This document shows positions 37,889 to 47,056 of a stretch of 64,000 bases of DNA, piece by piece (the stretch's first letter is position 1; the number at the start of each line of letters is the position of its first letter). The stretch is from Acinetobacter sp. A47 (GTDB lineage Bacteria > Pseudomonadota > Gammaproteobacteria > Pseudomonadales > Moraxellaceae). The stretch spans positions 62,001 to 126,000 of the forward strand of contig NZ_JSUS01000044.1 in assembly GCF_000805455.1 (NCBI RefSeq). The letters are read 5' to 3'. Position numbers and translations under genes: made by a program. A model generated the notes under the pieces. It made no database searches. It had not been told where the DNA came from and saw nothing but the letters and a program-made list of their open reading frames with translations.

Positions 37889-38078
37889 CAGATTTCGTTC
37901 AGATATTTTCTTGTTAAAAAGTAATTTTATAGCGGCGTCATGCCGAGTTTTTATCCATGCTCAGGATTAATTAGTTCGTGTTGCACTTGACCAGAGCTTT
38001 CATCGCTTGGGTTTGTTCAGGTTTGCCTTACTTTGGTTTGGCCCTGAAAAGCGTTTAAAGCTTTAGAGCAAAGGCATT

Positions 38079-38208
38079 GTCATCCACATGAGGAGTGACG
38101 AAAGCTCCGCAAGGCCTACTTTTGATACCATACTCACAGCATGGCTGTTAGTCTTGCGCATTCAGACAATGCTGTGCTTTGTTTATCTTCGCTCAGGTTG
38201 TGGATGAC
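38079..38208. repeat. Palindromic dispersed element, copy 1
   Basis: A 130-base segment is bounded by GTCATCCACA (38079-38088) and its inverse TGTGGATGAC (38199-38208). Inside are a hairpin GGAGT...GCTCC (38092-38108), an inverted pair CACAGCAT / ATGCTGTG (38135-38142, 38169-38176) and a 27-base unit at 38132-38158. That unit matches two units within gspG at 23 of 27 positions (versus the second). It sits in a 370-base stretch without a gene between the corA-like gene and cbpM. Confidence 0.7.
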
Positions 38209-38259
38209 CCCCTCGAGTATCAGGTTTTATCGGGTTGTTCGTTCAACTGAGACGATTGA

Positions 38260-38586
38260 TTAATGAAAATGTTTGAGCTGCTTACGTAGTTGCTGCACTT
38301 CATCAATTAAATCCAGCATCACGGCCACTGCAGACAGGCTGGCATCAAAGTCACGTTGCAGCCGGTAGGCACGACGGGCACGCGCGACATCTTCACCAAT
38401 AAACTGGTAATGTTGAGGGTCAGCCTGAACCTGCAAAATGTCATAATCAATCAGTTTGAGCACCCAGTCGGTACTTTGACCGCAGACTTCTGCAAAGTGT
38501 TCGAGATCAAGTGCCAATTGTTCATCAATGATTTCAACCTGGCAGTGACCGTCATATTGAATTTCTTTATATTGAATCGTTGTCAT
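38260..38586 (-). CDS. cbpM: Chaperone modulator CbpM
   Basis: The 108-residue MerR_2-like protein (FAEVCGQSTDWVLKLIDYDIL, ARRAYRLQRDFDASLSAVAVMLDLI) is partner and inhibitor of the J-protein CbpA. The start overlaps the cbpA stop by four bases, the usual cbpA-cbpM arrangement. Cytoplasmic. Confidence 0.9.
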   Translation of the reverse strand: MTTIQYKEIQYDGHCQVEIIDEQLALDLEHFAEVCGQSTDWVLKLIDYDILQVQADPQHYQFIGEDVARARRAYRLQRDFDASLSAVAVMLDLIDEVQQLRKQLKHFH

Positions 38587-39542
38587 GATCTTGCTCCTGA
38601 TGAGGCACGTGGACTGAATGTAGCAAAGGCATCGGCAAATTGTTGATATGCCTGCTGTTCAGATTCAGTGTGGACTGGCGGTAAAACAATATTGATGATC
38701 AGGTATAAGTGTCCTGGTGTCTTGTTTGGAATACCTTTGTCTTTTAAGCGAAGTTGCTGTCCATTCTTGGCATTTTTAGGCAGATTGACTTTTAGTGTTC
38801 CGGCGGGCGTACTGACTTCAATACTTTGACCTAGCGCTGCTTCCCACGGTGTTACATCAATGCTCTGGTAAACATCGGCTCCTTCAACCCGGAGCCGGTC
38901 AGTATTGTGGTATTGAATTTCAATATACAGGTCACCATTTGCCCCGCCATTAATGCCACTCTGGCCCTGACCATTGAGACGGATTTGCTGGCCTTCTTTC
39001 ATGCCCTTCGGAATTTTGACTTGCAGGGTTTTACGTTGAACTTCGGGTTCGCCATAGACGTTATAGGTCGGAATTTGCAAGGTAATTTGCTGGGTTGCCC
39101 CCTGATAGGCAATATCAAGGTCTACCTCAATACTGGCGTGCTGGTCTTCACCGCGATAGCTGCGTTGTTGACGTTGCGAACGTTGTTGTCCGCCGCCAAA
39201 GCCTGAACCAAAGCGGCCAAACAAGTCTTCAAAGCCACTAAAATCTGCCCCTTCAGCTGAACTCTGGCGATAGAACTGGGTGCCATCGAAACCGTTCCCC
39301 GTGCCTTGTCCAAAACCAGAAAGACCTTGGGGGTGATCGAGCATCTGGTCATATTCGGCTTTTTTGCTGCTATCGCTCAAGGTGTCATAGGCGACATTGA
39401 TCGCCTGCATTTTTGCTTCGGCATCTGCTTCTTTGCTAATGTCAGGATGGTATTTGCGGGCCAGTTTACGATAAGCTTTCTTGATGTCATCTGCTGAGGC
39501 ATCCCGGGAAACACCTAGCTCTTCATAATAGTTTTTTGCCAT
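38583..39542 (-). CDS. cbpA: DnaJ-like co-chaperone CbpA
   Basis: The protein is 319 residues from ATG 39542 (MAKNYYEELGVSRDAS), preferred over an in-frame ATG at 39593 because it is the family start. It has a J domain with the HPD triad (RKYHPDISK), a Gly/Phe-rich linker (GFGQGTGNGFDG) and two C-terminal beta domains, without the DnaJ zinc finger. It stimulates DnaK and binds curved DNA in E. coli. Followed by cbpM with overlapping codons. Confidence 0.93.
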   Translation of the reverse strand: MAKNYYEELGVSRDASADDIKKAYRKLARKYHPDISKEADAEAKMQAINVAYDTLSDSSKKAEYDQMLDHPQGLSGFGQGTGNGFDGTQFYRQSSAEGADFSGFEDLFGRFGSGFGGGQQRSQRQQRSYRGEDQHASIEVDLDIAYQGATQQITLQIPTYNVYGEPEVQRKTLQVKIPKGMKEGQQIRLNGQGQSGINGGANGDLYIEIQYHNTDRLRVEGADVYQSIDVTPWEAALGQSIEVSTPAGTLKVNLPKNAKNGQQLRLKDKGIPNKTPGHLYLIINIVLPPVHTESEQQAYQQFADAFATFSPRASSGARS

Positions 39543-39685
39543 GATCTTTAAATATAATAATGTTGTGTTTCTTTCATTATGAAACGAATCCAAGAGATTT
39601 CAATGGATTCGATTGTATAAGAGTTGTTCTGTTTGCAGGGGGACACCGATACTGAATGGCTTGTACCGGGTATTTAAACAAGGCT

Positions 39686-40297
39686 CTAGCGCAAGGTATC
39701 GACCAGACCATATACTGCAATCAACACCAGCAACCCTCCGCATAAGCCTAGAATTTTAGGATAAATGCTGCTTTGCGAGAGGCGACTGAAAAACAGGTAG
39801 ACCAAAGACAAGGTCAGGAAATCCAGAACAATCCAGGTCACGGTCAACAGGCTTAGGCTGAAATTGATATGGGGGGAAATGCTGATAAACTGCGGAAAAA
39901 ATGCCGAGAAAAAAATGATGTCTTTGGGGTTGGAGATGCCGACCAGAAAGCCTTTGTTAAAACCGCCACTTTGTGCAGATAGGGTTTGAATGGCAGTCGG
40001 GTGAGGAGCCTGAAGGACTTCCTTGATAATGCTATACCCAAGGTAGGCAATGTACAGGCAACCCAATATACGGATGGCTTTCAGGTAATTTTCATCAACG
40101 GTGAGAAAGCCCTTGAGGATCAGTACCGAAATAAAAATCAGGATAAGTGACGCAAAGTTGGTACCAAAGATGGTCTGTAGTGCTTTTTGATAACCACCTT
40201 TGAGTCCGGCGCTGGCCACCAGGATCATGACCGGGCCTGGCATTGCAATCAGAACCACAACACTCACAATAAACAGTAAATATTTGAAGTAATTCAT
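39686..40297 (-). CDS. LysE/RhtB-family amino acid exporter
   Basis: The 203-residue membrane protein has six hydrophobic segments and the LysE-family opening IAMPGPVMILVASAGLKGG plus the central GFLVGISNPKDIIFFSAFFPQF. It exports amino acids or derivatives; substrate not determinable. Stands between cbpA and hslO, about 120 bases beyond the hslO stop codon, with the hslO terminator in between, so it is probably its own unit. Confidence 0.88.
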   Translation of the reverse strand: MNYFKYLLFIVSVVVLIAMPGPVMILVASAGLKGGYQKALQTIFGTNFASLILIFISVLILKGFLTVDENYLKAIRILGCLYIAYLGYSIIKEVLQAPHPTAIQTLSAQSGGFNKGFLVGISNPKDIIFFSAFFPQFISISPHINFSLSLLTVTWIVLDFLTLSLVYLFFSRLSQSSIYPKILGLCGGLLVLIAVYGLVDTLR

Positions 40298-40363
40298 AGG
40301 GTAATCGTAAGGTCTAAATTATTGGACGGTTTAGATATTGTTTTATCGGGTAGACCTTAATAC

Positions 40364-40392
40364 AAAATAAAAAAAGACGGAAGCCCGTCTTT
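40364..40392 (-). terminator. Intrinsic terminator of hslO
   Basis: Minus-strand stem AAAGACGG / CCGTCTTT with loop GCTT followed by a T-rich run, 24 bases after the hslO stop codon. Confidence 0.88.
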
Positions 40393-40415
40393 CTTTATTA
40401 TCACATGGTGCCAGA

Positions 40416-41291
40416 TTAACTTAAATGTTCACCAAACAGGCCCAATGCTTCTTCGGCAGTAAACTCATAGCGTGTATTACAGAACTGGCAGTCCATCTGG
40501 ATCGGGTTTTGTGCTTCCAGGGTTTCATGTACCGCATCTACTCCGATCTGGATCAGGGCATTGGCACAGCGTTCTTTAGAACAGGTGCAACCAAACTTTA
40601 ACTGTTCCGCTTCTGGCAAACGTACTTCTTCTTCGTTATATAAACGATAAAGAATTTCATTGGCTGACAGGTCGGTCAGTTCTTCCGGCTTCAGGGTTTC
40701 GGTGAGCATGGTCAGACGTGGCCACAAATCCTCATCAACCATTTTCTGTTCATCTTCATCATTACGTGGAAGTAACTGGATCAACAGACCACCTGAACGC
40801 TTGCTGTTGGTTGCCAAAACGATCTGGGTCGGGATTTGTGCCGATAAATCGTAATACTGTTTCAGGCAGCCTGCCAGTGTTGGCTGATCAAGCGGTACAA
40901 TCCCCTGATAGCGTTCGCCGTGCTCAGGTTCAATGTTGATGAACAGAACCGGATTGGTTAAAGCGGCAAGAACGGTACGGCTATCTTTACCTTCTGCAAA
41001 TCTTGGATCATCTTCATAGTCGGCCAGGGCGCGGACTTCACCTAAATGGTTGCATTCTGCCATGGCCCATTTGAAGGTACCGCTCGCCTGAATCTGTAAG
41101 CTAATACGGCCACGAATTTTCAGTGTGCTGGCAAGCAAGGCGGTGGCACTTAACATTTCACCCAAGAGGCTTTGTACCGCAGGCATATATTCGCGTTGCG
41201 CCAAAATGGTTTGTAATGCTTCTTCCAGATGCACCACTTCACCGCGAACGGGACAGTCTTCGATAAAAAAGCGTTGGCGTAAATCAGACAT
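40416..41291 (-). CDS. hslO: Redox-regulated chaperone Hsp33
   Basis: The protein is 291 residues from ATG 41291 (MSDLRQRFF), which has CTGGAG upstream; an in-frame ATG at 41324 is rejected. The C-terminal redox switch has the CxC and CxxC zinc cysteines (FGCTCSKERC and MDCQFCNTRY). Zinc release and disulfide formation under oxidative heat stress convert it to a holdase. Cytoplasmic, normal length. Confidence 0.95.
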   Translation of the reverse strand: MSDLRQRFFIEDCPVRGEVVHLEEALQTILAQREYMPAVQSLLGEMLSATALLASTLKIRGRISLQIQASGTFKWAMAECNHLGEVRALADYEDDPRFAEGKDSRTVLAALTNPVLFINIEPEHGERYQGIVPLDQPTLAGCLKQYYDLSAQIPTQIVLATNSKRSGGLLIQLLPRNDEDEQKMVDEDLWPRLTMLTETLKPEELTDLSANEILYRLYNEEEVRLPEAEQLKFGCTCSKERCANALIQIGVDAVHETLEAQNPIQMDCQFCNTRYEFTAEEALGLFGEHLS

Positions 41292-41408
41292 ATTTTTCTC
41301 CAGTATCCCGTCAAGGGAAAACAAAGCAACGCTTTGCTTTGAAAAGCACTCAGGGCTTTGTAAAAAGGTGCATGTATGCAGTCAATAATGGTGTCAGTTT
41401 GCCAAAAC

Positions 41409-43226
41409 TCAAGACATGTCATTGAGCGAATTTGCATCACTTTGTATGTTTTGATCATTGCTCAGTCGATCTGGGGGCAAAGTTTTTGTATTTTCAAACA
41501 GGTACTCCAGTTCTGCAATGGCACTCGAATAGTAGCCACTACTATCCTGCTGGTCATGTACCCAGTGTTGCTGGATCAGCAACAGTTCGTCCTGTTGCTT
41601 AAAGCGCTCGATCTGTGTTTGTGCATCTACGCTGGACAGTCCTGTTTCAATTAAAGCCTGTTGTGCCATAAGCAGCGAAGATGCATAGGTTTCACGCCAG
41701 ATGGCCTGAATACCCAGATCATTAAGCAAATGGGCATGATGCCGGTCACGTGCCCGTGCAAACAGGGTCAGGTCGGGATGATTCAGACGCAGGTAGCGTG
41801 CCAGATTCATGCTGTCTTCAACATCATCAATGGCGAGGATCAGTAATTTACAATATTCGATCCCGGCAGCACGCAGGTTTTCAGGCTGGCTGACATCGGC
41901 ATCAATAAAACGGTGTCCATATTGTTCAATGAAGACAGCTTCCGGCTGGTTGCTGTCAATGGCACTAAAACGTTTGCCTTGGGCATGTAAAGCCCGTGCA
42001 AGCACTTGCCCAAAACGCCCAAAACCGACGATCAGGATGGGATGCCGGGGCACATCTTCAGGCGCGACCACTGGTTTTTTCTGTAAGCGCGGCAAAATTT
42101 CTGTATCCAGCAGCCAGTATAGTAGCGGCGTCAAGAGTATCGAACCGAACACTATCAGTAAGACCGGTTGCAAAACGGGCTGCGGCAGCAGGCTTTCATG
42201 CGCTGCCAGTTTGAGCAGGATAAACGAAAATTCTCCGCTTTGTGCCAGGGTGACGGCCATTAAACTGCTGACTCTGGCGTGGCGAACGTGATAATAATGA
42301 ATCGCTGCAATAATACCAGCCTTGATCAGGATCAGCCCAAGGATTGAGCCTGCAATTAACCCGGGGGAGTGAATCAGGGGTTGTAACGACAGGCCTAAAC
42401 CCAGTGCCAGAAAAAACAGCCCGCTGGCAGCGTCCTTAAACGGAGTAATAATACGTTCTACTTCGGCTTTGAATTCGGTTTCTGCCAGTAGTAGACCTGC
42501 TAAAAATGCCCCGATCAAGATATGGATATGCAGAATATCCATGATCAGGATGACCGATAAAATAACCAGTAAACTCAGGGCCGCAATCAGATGCAGGCTG
42601 TTTTTATGTACCAGAAAACGGAAGGCCGGGCGTACCAGATAGCGACTGGCCAGAAACAGGCCGGAAATGGTGGCCATGATCGCGGCAAAATAAGCAATCC
42701 CATGGCTGGTGGTGGCGGTATCTTCCAGCAACGGAAAGAGTACAATCAGTATCAGGCTAACAAAGGTCTGAAATTGCAGTGTTGCTAGCGAGGCTTGCCC
42801 CACACTGTTATGCAACTGTTGTTTGTTCTGTAAAAGTTGCCGCACCGGGGTAACAGCAGAGAGGGCCAGGGCAAAGCCGACAATGATACTGGCCAGCAAC
42901 TGGTTAAATATTAAAAAACAAGTCGCTACCAGTGTCAGGCTGATCAGCGCAAGGGCCAGGCCACTATCTTTAAGGAGGTTGCGACGTTCTTGCCAGAGTT
43001 GCAAGGGCCGAAAAGCAAGCCCCAGAAAAAGCATGAAGCTGATCATGCCGAGTTCGAGCAAGCTCTGGATCAGTTGCTGATCTTCAACCAGCCCGGTAAC
43101 GCTGGAGCCGAGCACCAGTCCTGCAACGAGATAGCCCGGCACTGTTGTGCCCAGGTAGCGTTTTGCCAATGGAACAAAAATTAAAGATGCAGCCAGTAAA
43201 AAAATAATCGGTAGCAATAAGGACAT
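41409..43226 (-). CDS. CPA2-family cation/proton antiporter with RCK domain (KefB/C-like)
   Basis: The 605-residue protein has about 12 membrane helices in the first 380 residues and a cytoplasmic Rossmann RCK_N/TrkA-N domain (PILIVGFGRFGQVLARAL with the dinucleotide loop; Asp at the end of the second strand in FSAIDSNQPE). It resembles KefB/KefC, glutathione-gated K+ efflux systems, but specific glutathione-binding residues were not checked. Family-level role: K+ or Na+ efflux in exchange for protons. Monocistronic, inner membrane. Confidence 0.88.
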   Translation of the reverse strand: MSLLLPIIFLLAASLIFVPLAKRYLGTTVPGYLVAGLVLGSSVTGLVEDQQLIQSLLELGMISFMLFLGLAFRPLQLWQERRNLLKDSGLALALISLTLVATCFLIFNQLLASIIVGFALALSAVTPVRQLLQNKQQLHNSVGQASLATLQFQTFVSLILIVLFPLLEDTATTSHGIAYFAAIMATISGLFLASRYLVRPAFRFLVHKNSLHLIAALSLLVILSVILIMDILHIHILIGAFLAGLLLAETEFKAEVERIITPFKDAASGLFFLALGLGLSLQPLIHSPGLIAGSILGLILIKAGIIAAIHYYHVRHARVSSLMAVTLAQSGEFSFILLKLAAHESLLPQPVLQPVLLIVFGSILLTPLLYWLLDTEILPRLQKKPVVAPEDVPRHPILIVGFGRFGQVLARALHAQGKRFSAIDSNQPEAVFIEQYGHRFIDADVSQPENLRAAGIEYCKLLILAIDDVEDSMNLARYLRLNHPDLTLFARARDRHHAHLLNDLGIQAIWRETYASSLLMAQQALIETGLSSVDAQTQIERFKQQDELLLIQQHWVHDQQDSSGYYSSAIAELEYLFENTKTLPPDRLSNDQNIQSDANSLNDMS

Positions 43227-43413
43227 CGAATGCCTCAGTTTGTTCTATTCTGTTGCGGGACTGTTGATATTCCGGTCAGGACAGGTCTTGTCTCAAACAA
43301 GGCCTGCTGTTGCAATGGCTGAAATGACAACACTCCCGATCTAACTCAAAGGATTAAAGCTAAAAAAAGGATGCTCATGTGTCGTACCCTGTACCACCCT
43401 GGCCTAAAGTACC

Positions 43414-45639
43414 TTAACTAAATTCTTGCGGATCAACATCAATGGAAAGTCGCAGTTGATGCTGTCGTGGTAAATGTACCACTTGTTGCCACCATTGACG
43501 CAAATAAAAATGCAGTTTTGCGCGCTCAGTAGACAAAATCACCATATGGGCGCGATAGCGGCCTGCTTTACGTTCCATCGGTGCCGGAATGGGGCCCCAA
43601 ATGTCGACTAGATCGCCCGCCATTGTTCTGAGTTGTTGTGCAATATCGGCCAGAAATTGCTGGCTGTAGTCACGGTCTTTAGATTCGACCCGGACCAGAA
43701 CGGCATAACGGTAAGGTGGAAGCAGGGCAACCTTCCGGTCAGCCAGCATCTGTCTGGCTACAGTCCGATAGTCATGTTCAATCAGGGTGGTCAGCATCGG
43801 GTGATCGGGACGTAAGCTTTGCAAATAGACACTGCCTTTATGCTCGCCTCGTCCGGCACGGCCTGCCACCTGTACAATCAGCTGGGCTGTACGCTCGGGT
43901 GCCCGCGGGTCAACACTGAGCAGACCGGCATCAATATCCAGAATCGCCACCAGTGTCACATGCGGGAAGTGATGGCCTTTGGCCAGCATTTGTGTGCCCA
44001 GTAATATGCTTGGCTTGTTTTGCTGAATGCGGTCATAAATCTTCTGCCAGCTTCCGACCCTGCTGGTGCTGTCACGATCGACCCGGATGACTTCATGCTG
44101 CGGAAACAGCTCCTGCAAATGTTCCTCAAGTTTGGCCGTACCTGCGCCAATGGTTTTTAAGCTATTTTGCTGACATGCCGGGCAGTGATCCGGCAGGCGG
44201 TTGATGGTGCCGCAATGATGGCAATGCAAATAATGGTAGGGCTGGGAGTGCAGGGTAAAGTGTGCATCACAATGTGGGCAATTGGCTTGCCAGCCACAGC
44301 TTTCACACATCAGGATTGGCGCATAACCGCGACGGTTTAAAAAGATTAGCACCTGTTCCTTACGTTCTAGCGTTTGCTTTATCTGTTCAATCAGGGGCTG
44401 GCTGAGGCCATGCTGCTTTTTTGCAATTTTTAGATCAATCACATGCATTTTCGGCAACACTGCCACGCCTGCACGCTGGTTCAGTTCCAGCAGTGCCAGT
44501 TTTCCAGATTCAACCAGATGATAACTGTCGATACTTGGTGTGGCAGAACCAAGCACCACGGGACAGTTGTGCAGATGCCCGCGGTATAGGGCCACATCAC
44601 GGGTGTGATAGCGGAAACCTTCCTGCTGCTTGTAAGACAGGTCATGTTCCTCATCCAGAATGATGAGCCCCAGATTTGGCAATGGGGTGTAGATTGCAGA
44701 GCGTGTCCCGATAATGATGGAGGCCTTGCCGGTTTGTGCCTGTTGCCATGCCTGTAAGCGTTTTGATTCATTCAGGCCCGAATGCAGTAAGGCAATATCA
44801 CAATGAAAGCGTGACTTGAAACGGGAAACCGTCTGGGGGGTAAGGCCAATTTCAGGGACCAGTACCAGTACCTGTTTGCCTTGCTTTAATACCTCATGCA
44901 TCACTTGCAGATATACTTCGGTTTTTCCGCTTCCGGTCAGGCCATCCAGTAGAAAGGCCTGATAGCGATGCTGGGCCTTGAGAATGTGCTGAATGGCCTT
45001 TTTCTGGTCTTCATTCGGGGTGAGGGGCACTTGTGCCAGTTGTACCGGTGTCGGGGTGAAATCATGTGGTTCCAGACAACATTCAGCCAGCCCCTTTTTT
45101 TCCAGTGCTTTCAGGGTCGAGGTTTCGACACCACTCAGGTTGAGTACATTCTCGGTGGTACCATGCGGATGCAGCTTGAGTACCTGATAGGCATCAAACT
45201 GTTTTTGCGAGCGTTTTAACAGGGCAGCGGGGTCATCATGCGGTGTGATTTTCCACAGATGAAACAGGATATCCAGAGCACGCCCTTGTCTGAGTAAGCC
45301 AGGCAAGGCACTTTGCATCACCTCACCAATGGGAAATTGATAATATTGGGCTGACCATGTCAACAAAGTTAAAACTTGCTGGTCTAAGATCGCTTCCTGA
45401 TCGAGTAATTCCGTAATGGCTTTAAGCTTGAACTGACCGGTAAATACTTCGTCCGGATCAACTTTTTCAGTAATGATCCCGACCAGATTTTGCCGGCCGA
45501 ACGACACGGCAACCCGGGCGCCCACCTGTGCCTGGGCATATTGCGCTGCACTGACCGTATAGTCAAAGGTGTCATACAGGTACACAGGTATGGCCACTCG
45601 AATACGGTAAACAATAGCGCTAGAATCTTGGGTCGGCAT
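43414..45639 (-). CDS. priA: Primosomal protein N', replication restart helicase
   Basis: The protein is 741 residues from ATG 45639 (MPTQDSSAIVYRIRVAIPVY); an in-frame ATG at 45729 would add 30 unconserved residues. It has the N-terminal 3'DNA-binding domain, SF2 motifs LLDGLTGSGKTEVY, DEEHD, VLGSATPS and AGRAGR, and the zinc-binding insertion with paired cysteines (CESCGW, CPHC, CHHC, CPAC). PriA restarts stalled replication forks, often after RecBCD action. Divergent from gspF. Confidence 0.97.
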   Translation of the reverse strand: MPTQDSSAIVYRIRVAIPVYLYDTFDYTVSAAQYAQAQVGARVAVSFGRQNLVGIITEKVDPDEVFTGQFKLKAITELLDQEAILDQQVLTLLTWSAQYYQFPIGEVMQSALPGLLRQGRALDILFHLWKITPHDDPAALLKRSQKQFDAYQVLKLHPHGTTENVLNLSGVETSTLKALEKKGLAECCLEPHDFTPTPVQLAQVPLTPNEDQKKAIQHILKAQHRYQAFLLDGLTGSGKTEVYLQVMHEVLKQGKQVLVLVPEIGLTPQTVSRFKSRFHCDIALLHSGLNESKRLQAWQQAQTGKASIIIGTRSAIYTPLPNLGLIILDEEHDLSYKQQEGFRYHTRDVALYRGHLHNCPVVLGSATPSIDSYHLVESGKLALLELNQRAGVAVLPKMHVIDLKIAKKQHGLSQPLIEQIKQTLERKEQVLIFLNRRGYAPILMCESCGWQANCPHCDAHFTLHSQPYHYLHCHHCGTINRLPDHCPACQQNSLKTIGAGTAKLEEHLQELFPQHEVIRVDRDSTSRVGSWQKIYDRIQQNKPSILLGTQMLAKGHHFPHVTLVAILDIDAGLLSVDPRAPERTAQLIVQVAGRAGRGEHKGSVYLQSLRPDHPMLTTLIEHDYRTVARQMLADRKVALLPPYRYAVLVRVESKDRDYSQQFLADIAQQLRTMAGDLVDIWGPIPAPMERKAGRYRAHMVILSTERAKLHFYLRQWWQQVVHLPRQHQLRLSIDVDPQEFS

Positions 45640-45850
45640 ATCGGCTTCATTCTGGTCAGGGTTAATGGAACTAGGCCGTCTCCAGATGATGTAATCGCTT
45701 ACAACAAGCTGAATAAGGCATGACGGCATCTTGTAGAATTATGCTAAAGTGCTGTGCATTATGTCGATGATTTTCTGGTGGAACGAACGGCTTCATTCCA
45801 TACACGGATGCATTTAACAACGACTATTTTGGGACAATTAGAACAGAACC

Positions 45851-47056
45851 ATGCCTGCTTATCAATTTACTGCTATCGATGCTTCCGGAAAGCAACATAA
45901 GGGCGTGCTGGAAGGGGATTCCGCACGTCAGATTCGCCAACAGTTACGCGATAAAGCCTGGACGCCGATTGCGGTTGATGCCGTTGAGCAAAAAGACAAA
46001 CAGCAACAGCGCTCCTGGTTTAAAAAAGGCTTTAGTGCCTATGACCTGGCCTTGATGACGCGACAGTTATCCGTGCTGGTGGCTGCCGGAATTCCACTGG
46101 AAGAAGCCTTGCGTGCGGTCAGTAAGCAAAGTGAAAAAGGTCATGTACAAAACTTATTGATCGCGGTACGTTCCAGGGTACTGGAAGGCCACTCACTGGC
46201 CAAGGCCATGCAACAGTCCGGGCGTTTTCCGGAACTGTATATTGCAACCGTTGCCGCAGGCGAACGTTCAGGTCATCTCGACCTGATCCTTGACCAGTTG
46301 TCAGACTACACTGAAAACCGTTTTGCCATGCAAAAAAAGATTCAGGGTGCGATGATCTATCCGATTGTGCTGATGCTGATGTCATTCGCGATTGTGATGG
46401 GGCTAATGACCTATGTGGTGCCTGAAATCGTCAAGACCTTTGAACAGAGCAAACAGGCGTTGCCCTGGATTACGGTTGCCTTAATGAAAGCCAGTGCCTT
46501 TATCCGGCATACCTGGATTGGCATGCTCATTGTGGCTGTGGTGGCCATCATTTTATTTACCCGTTTTTTAAGAACCACGGCAGGACACTATGCATTTGAC
46601 CGATTAACGCTCAGGTTGCCACTATTTGGTAAACTTTCCCGTGGTATAAATGCAGCACGCTTTGCCAGTACCCTGTCGATTCTGACCCGTTCCGGTGTAC
46701 CTCTGGTCGAAGCGTTGCGTATTGGTGCAGAAGTCAGTAATAACTGGGTCATTCGTGATGCGATTGATGCTGCGATGGAGCGTGTAACAGAAGGCGGCAA
46801 CCTGGCAACTCAGCTGGAACGTTGCGGTTATTTTCCCCCGATGATGGTGCAAATGATCCGTAGCGGTGAGGCCTCGGGTGAACTGGACCGGATGCTGGAT
46901 CGGGCATCAACCATGCAGGACCGTGAGGTGACCACCTTTATTTCAACTTTACTGGCACTCCTTGAACCCTTGATGCTGATTTTTATGGCAGCAATTGTCT
47001 TGGTCATTGTGATTGCGGTAATGTTGCCAATTATTAATATGAACAATATGATCTGA
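45851..47056 (+). CDS. gspF: Type II secretion inner membrane protein GspF
   Basis: The 401-residue protein has two T2SSF domains with membrane helices near residues 170-195, 220-240 and 375-395, and the repeated RQLSVLVAAGIPLEEALRAV / FASTLSILTRSGVPLVEALRI signatures. It is the platform protein of the general secretion pathway. The stop codon overlaps the gspG start. Other gsp genes are not adjacent, which fits the scattered T2SS genes of Acinetobacter. Confidence 0.95.
   Translation: MPAYQFTAIDASGKQHKGVLEGDSARQIRQQLRDKAWTPIAVDAVEQKDKQQQRSWFKKGFSAYDLALMTRQLSVLVAAGIPLEEALRAVSKQSEKGHVQNLLIAVRSRVLEGHSLAKAMQQSGRFPELYIATVAAGERSGHLDLILDQLSDYTENRFAMQKKIQGAMIYPIVLMLMSFAIVMGLMTYVVPEIVKTFEQSKQALPWITVALMKASAFIRHTWIGMLIVAVVAIILFTRFLRTTAGHYAFDRLTLRLPLFGKLSRGINAARFASTLSILTRSGVPLVEALRIGAEVSNNWVIRDAIDAAMERVTEGGNLATQLERCGYFPPMMVQMIRSGEASGELDRMLDRASTMQDREVTTFISTLLALLEPLMLIFMAAIVLVIVIAVMLPIINMNNMI

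Noticed and set aside
41325..41365. Another copy of the dispersed hairpin element before hslO
   Set aside because: There is a small CAAAGC/GCTTTG hairpin and a CTCAGG word, but no alignable 27-base unit; similarity is too short.
43280..43310. Terminator between priA and the CPA2 antiporter
   Set aside because: An imperfect AGGTCTTGT / ACAAGGCCT hairpin exists but has a mismatch and no T-tract on either strand.
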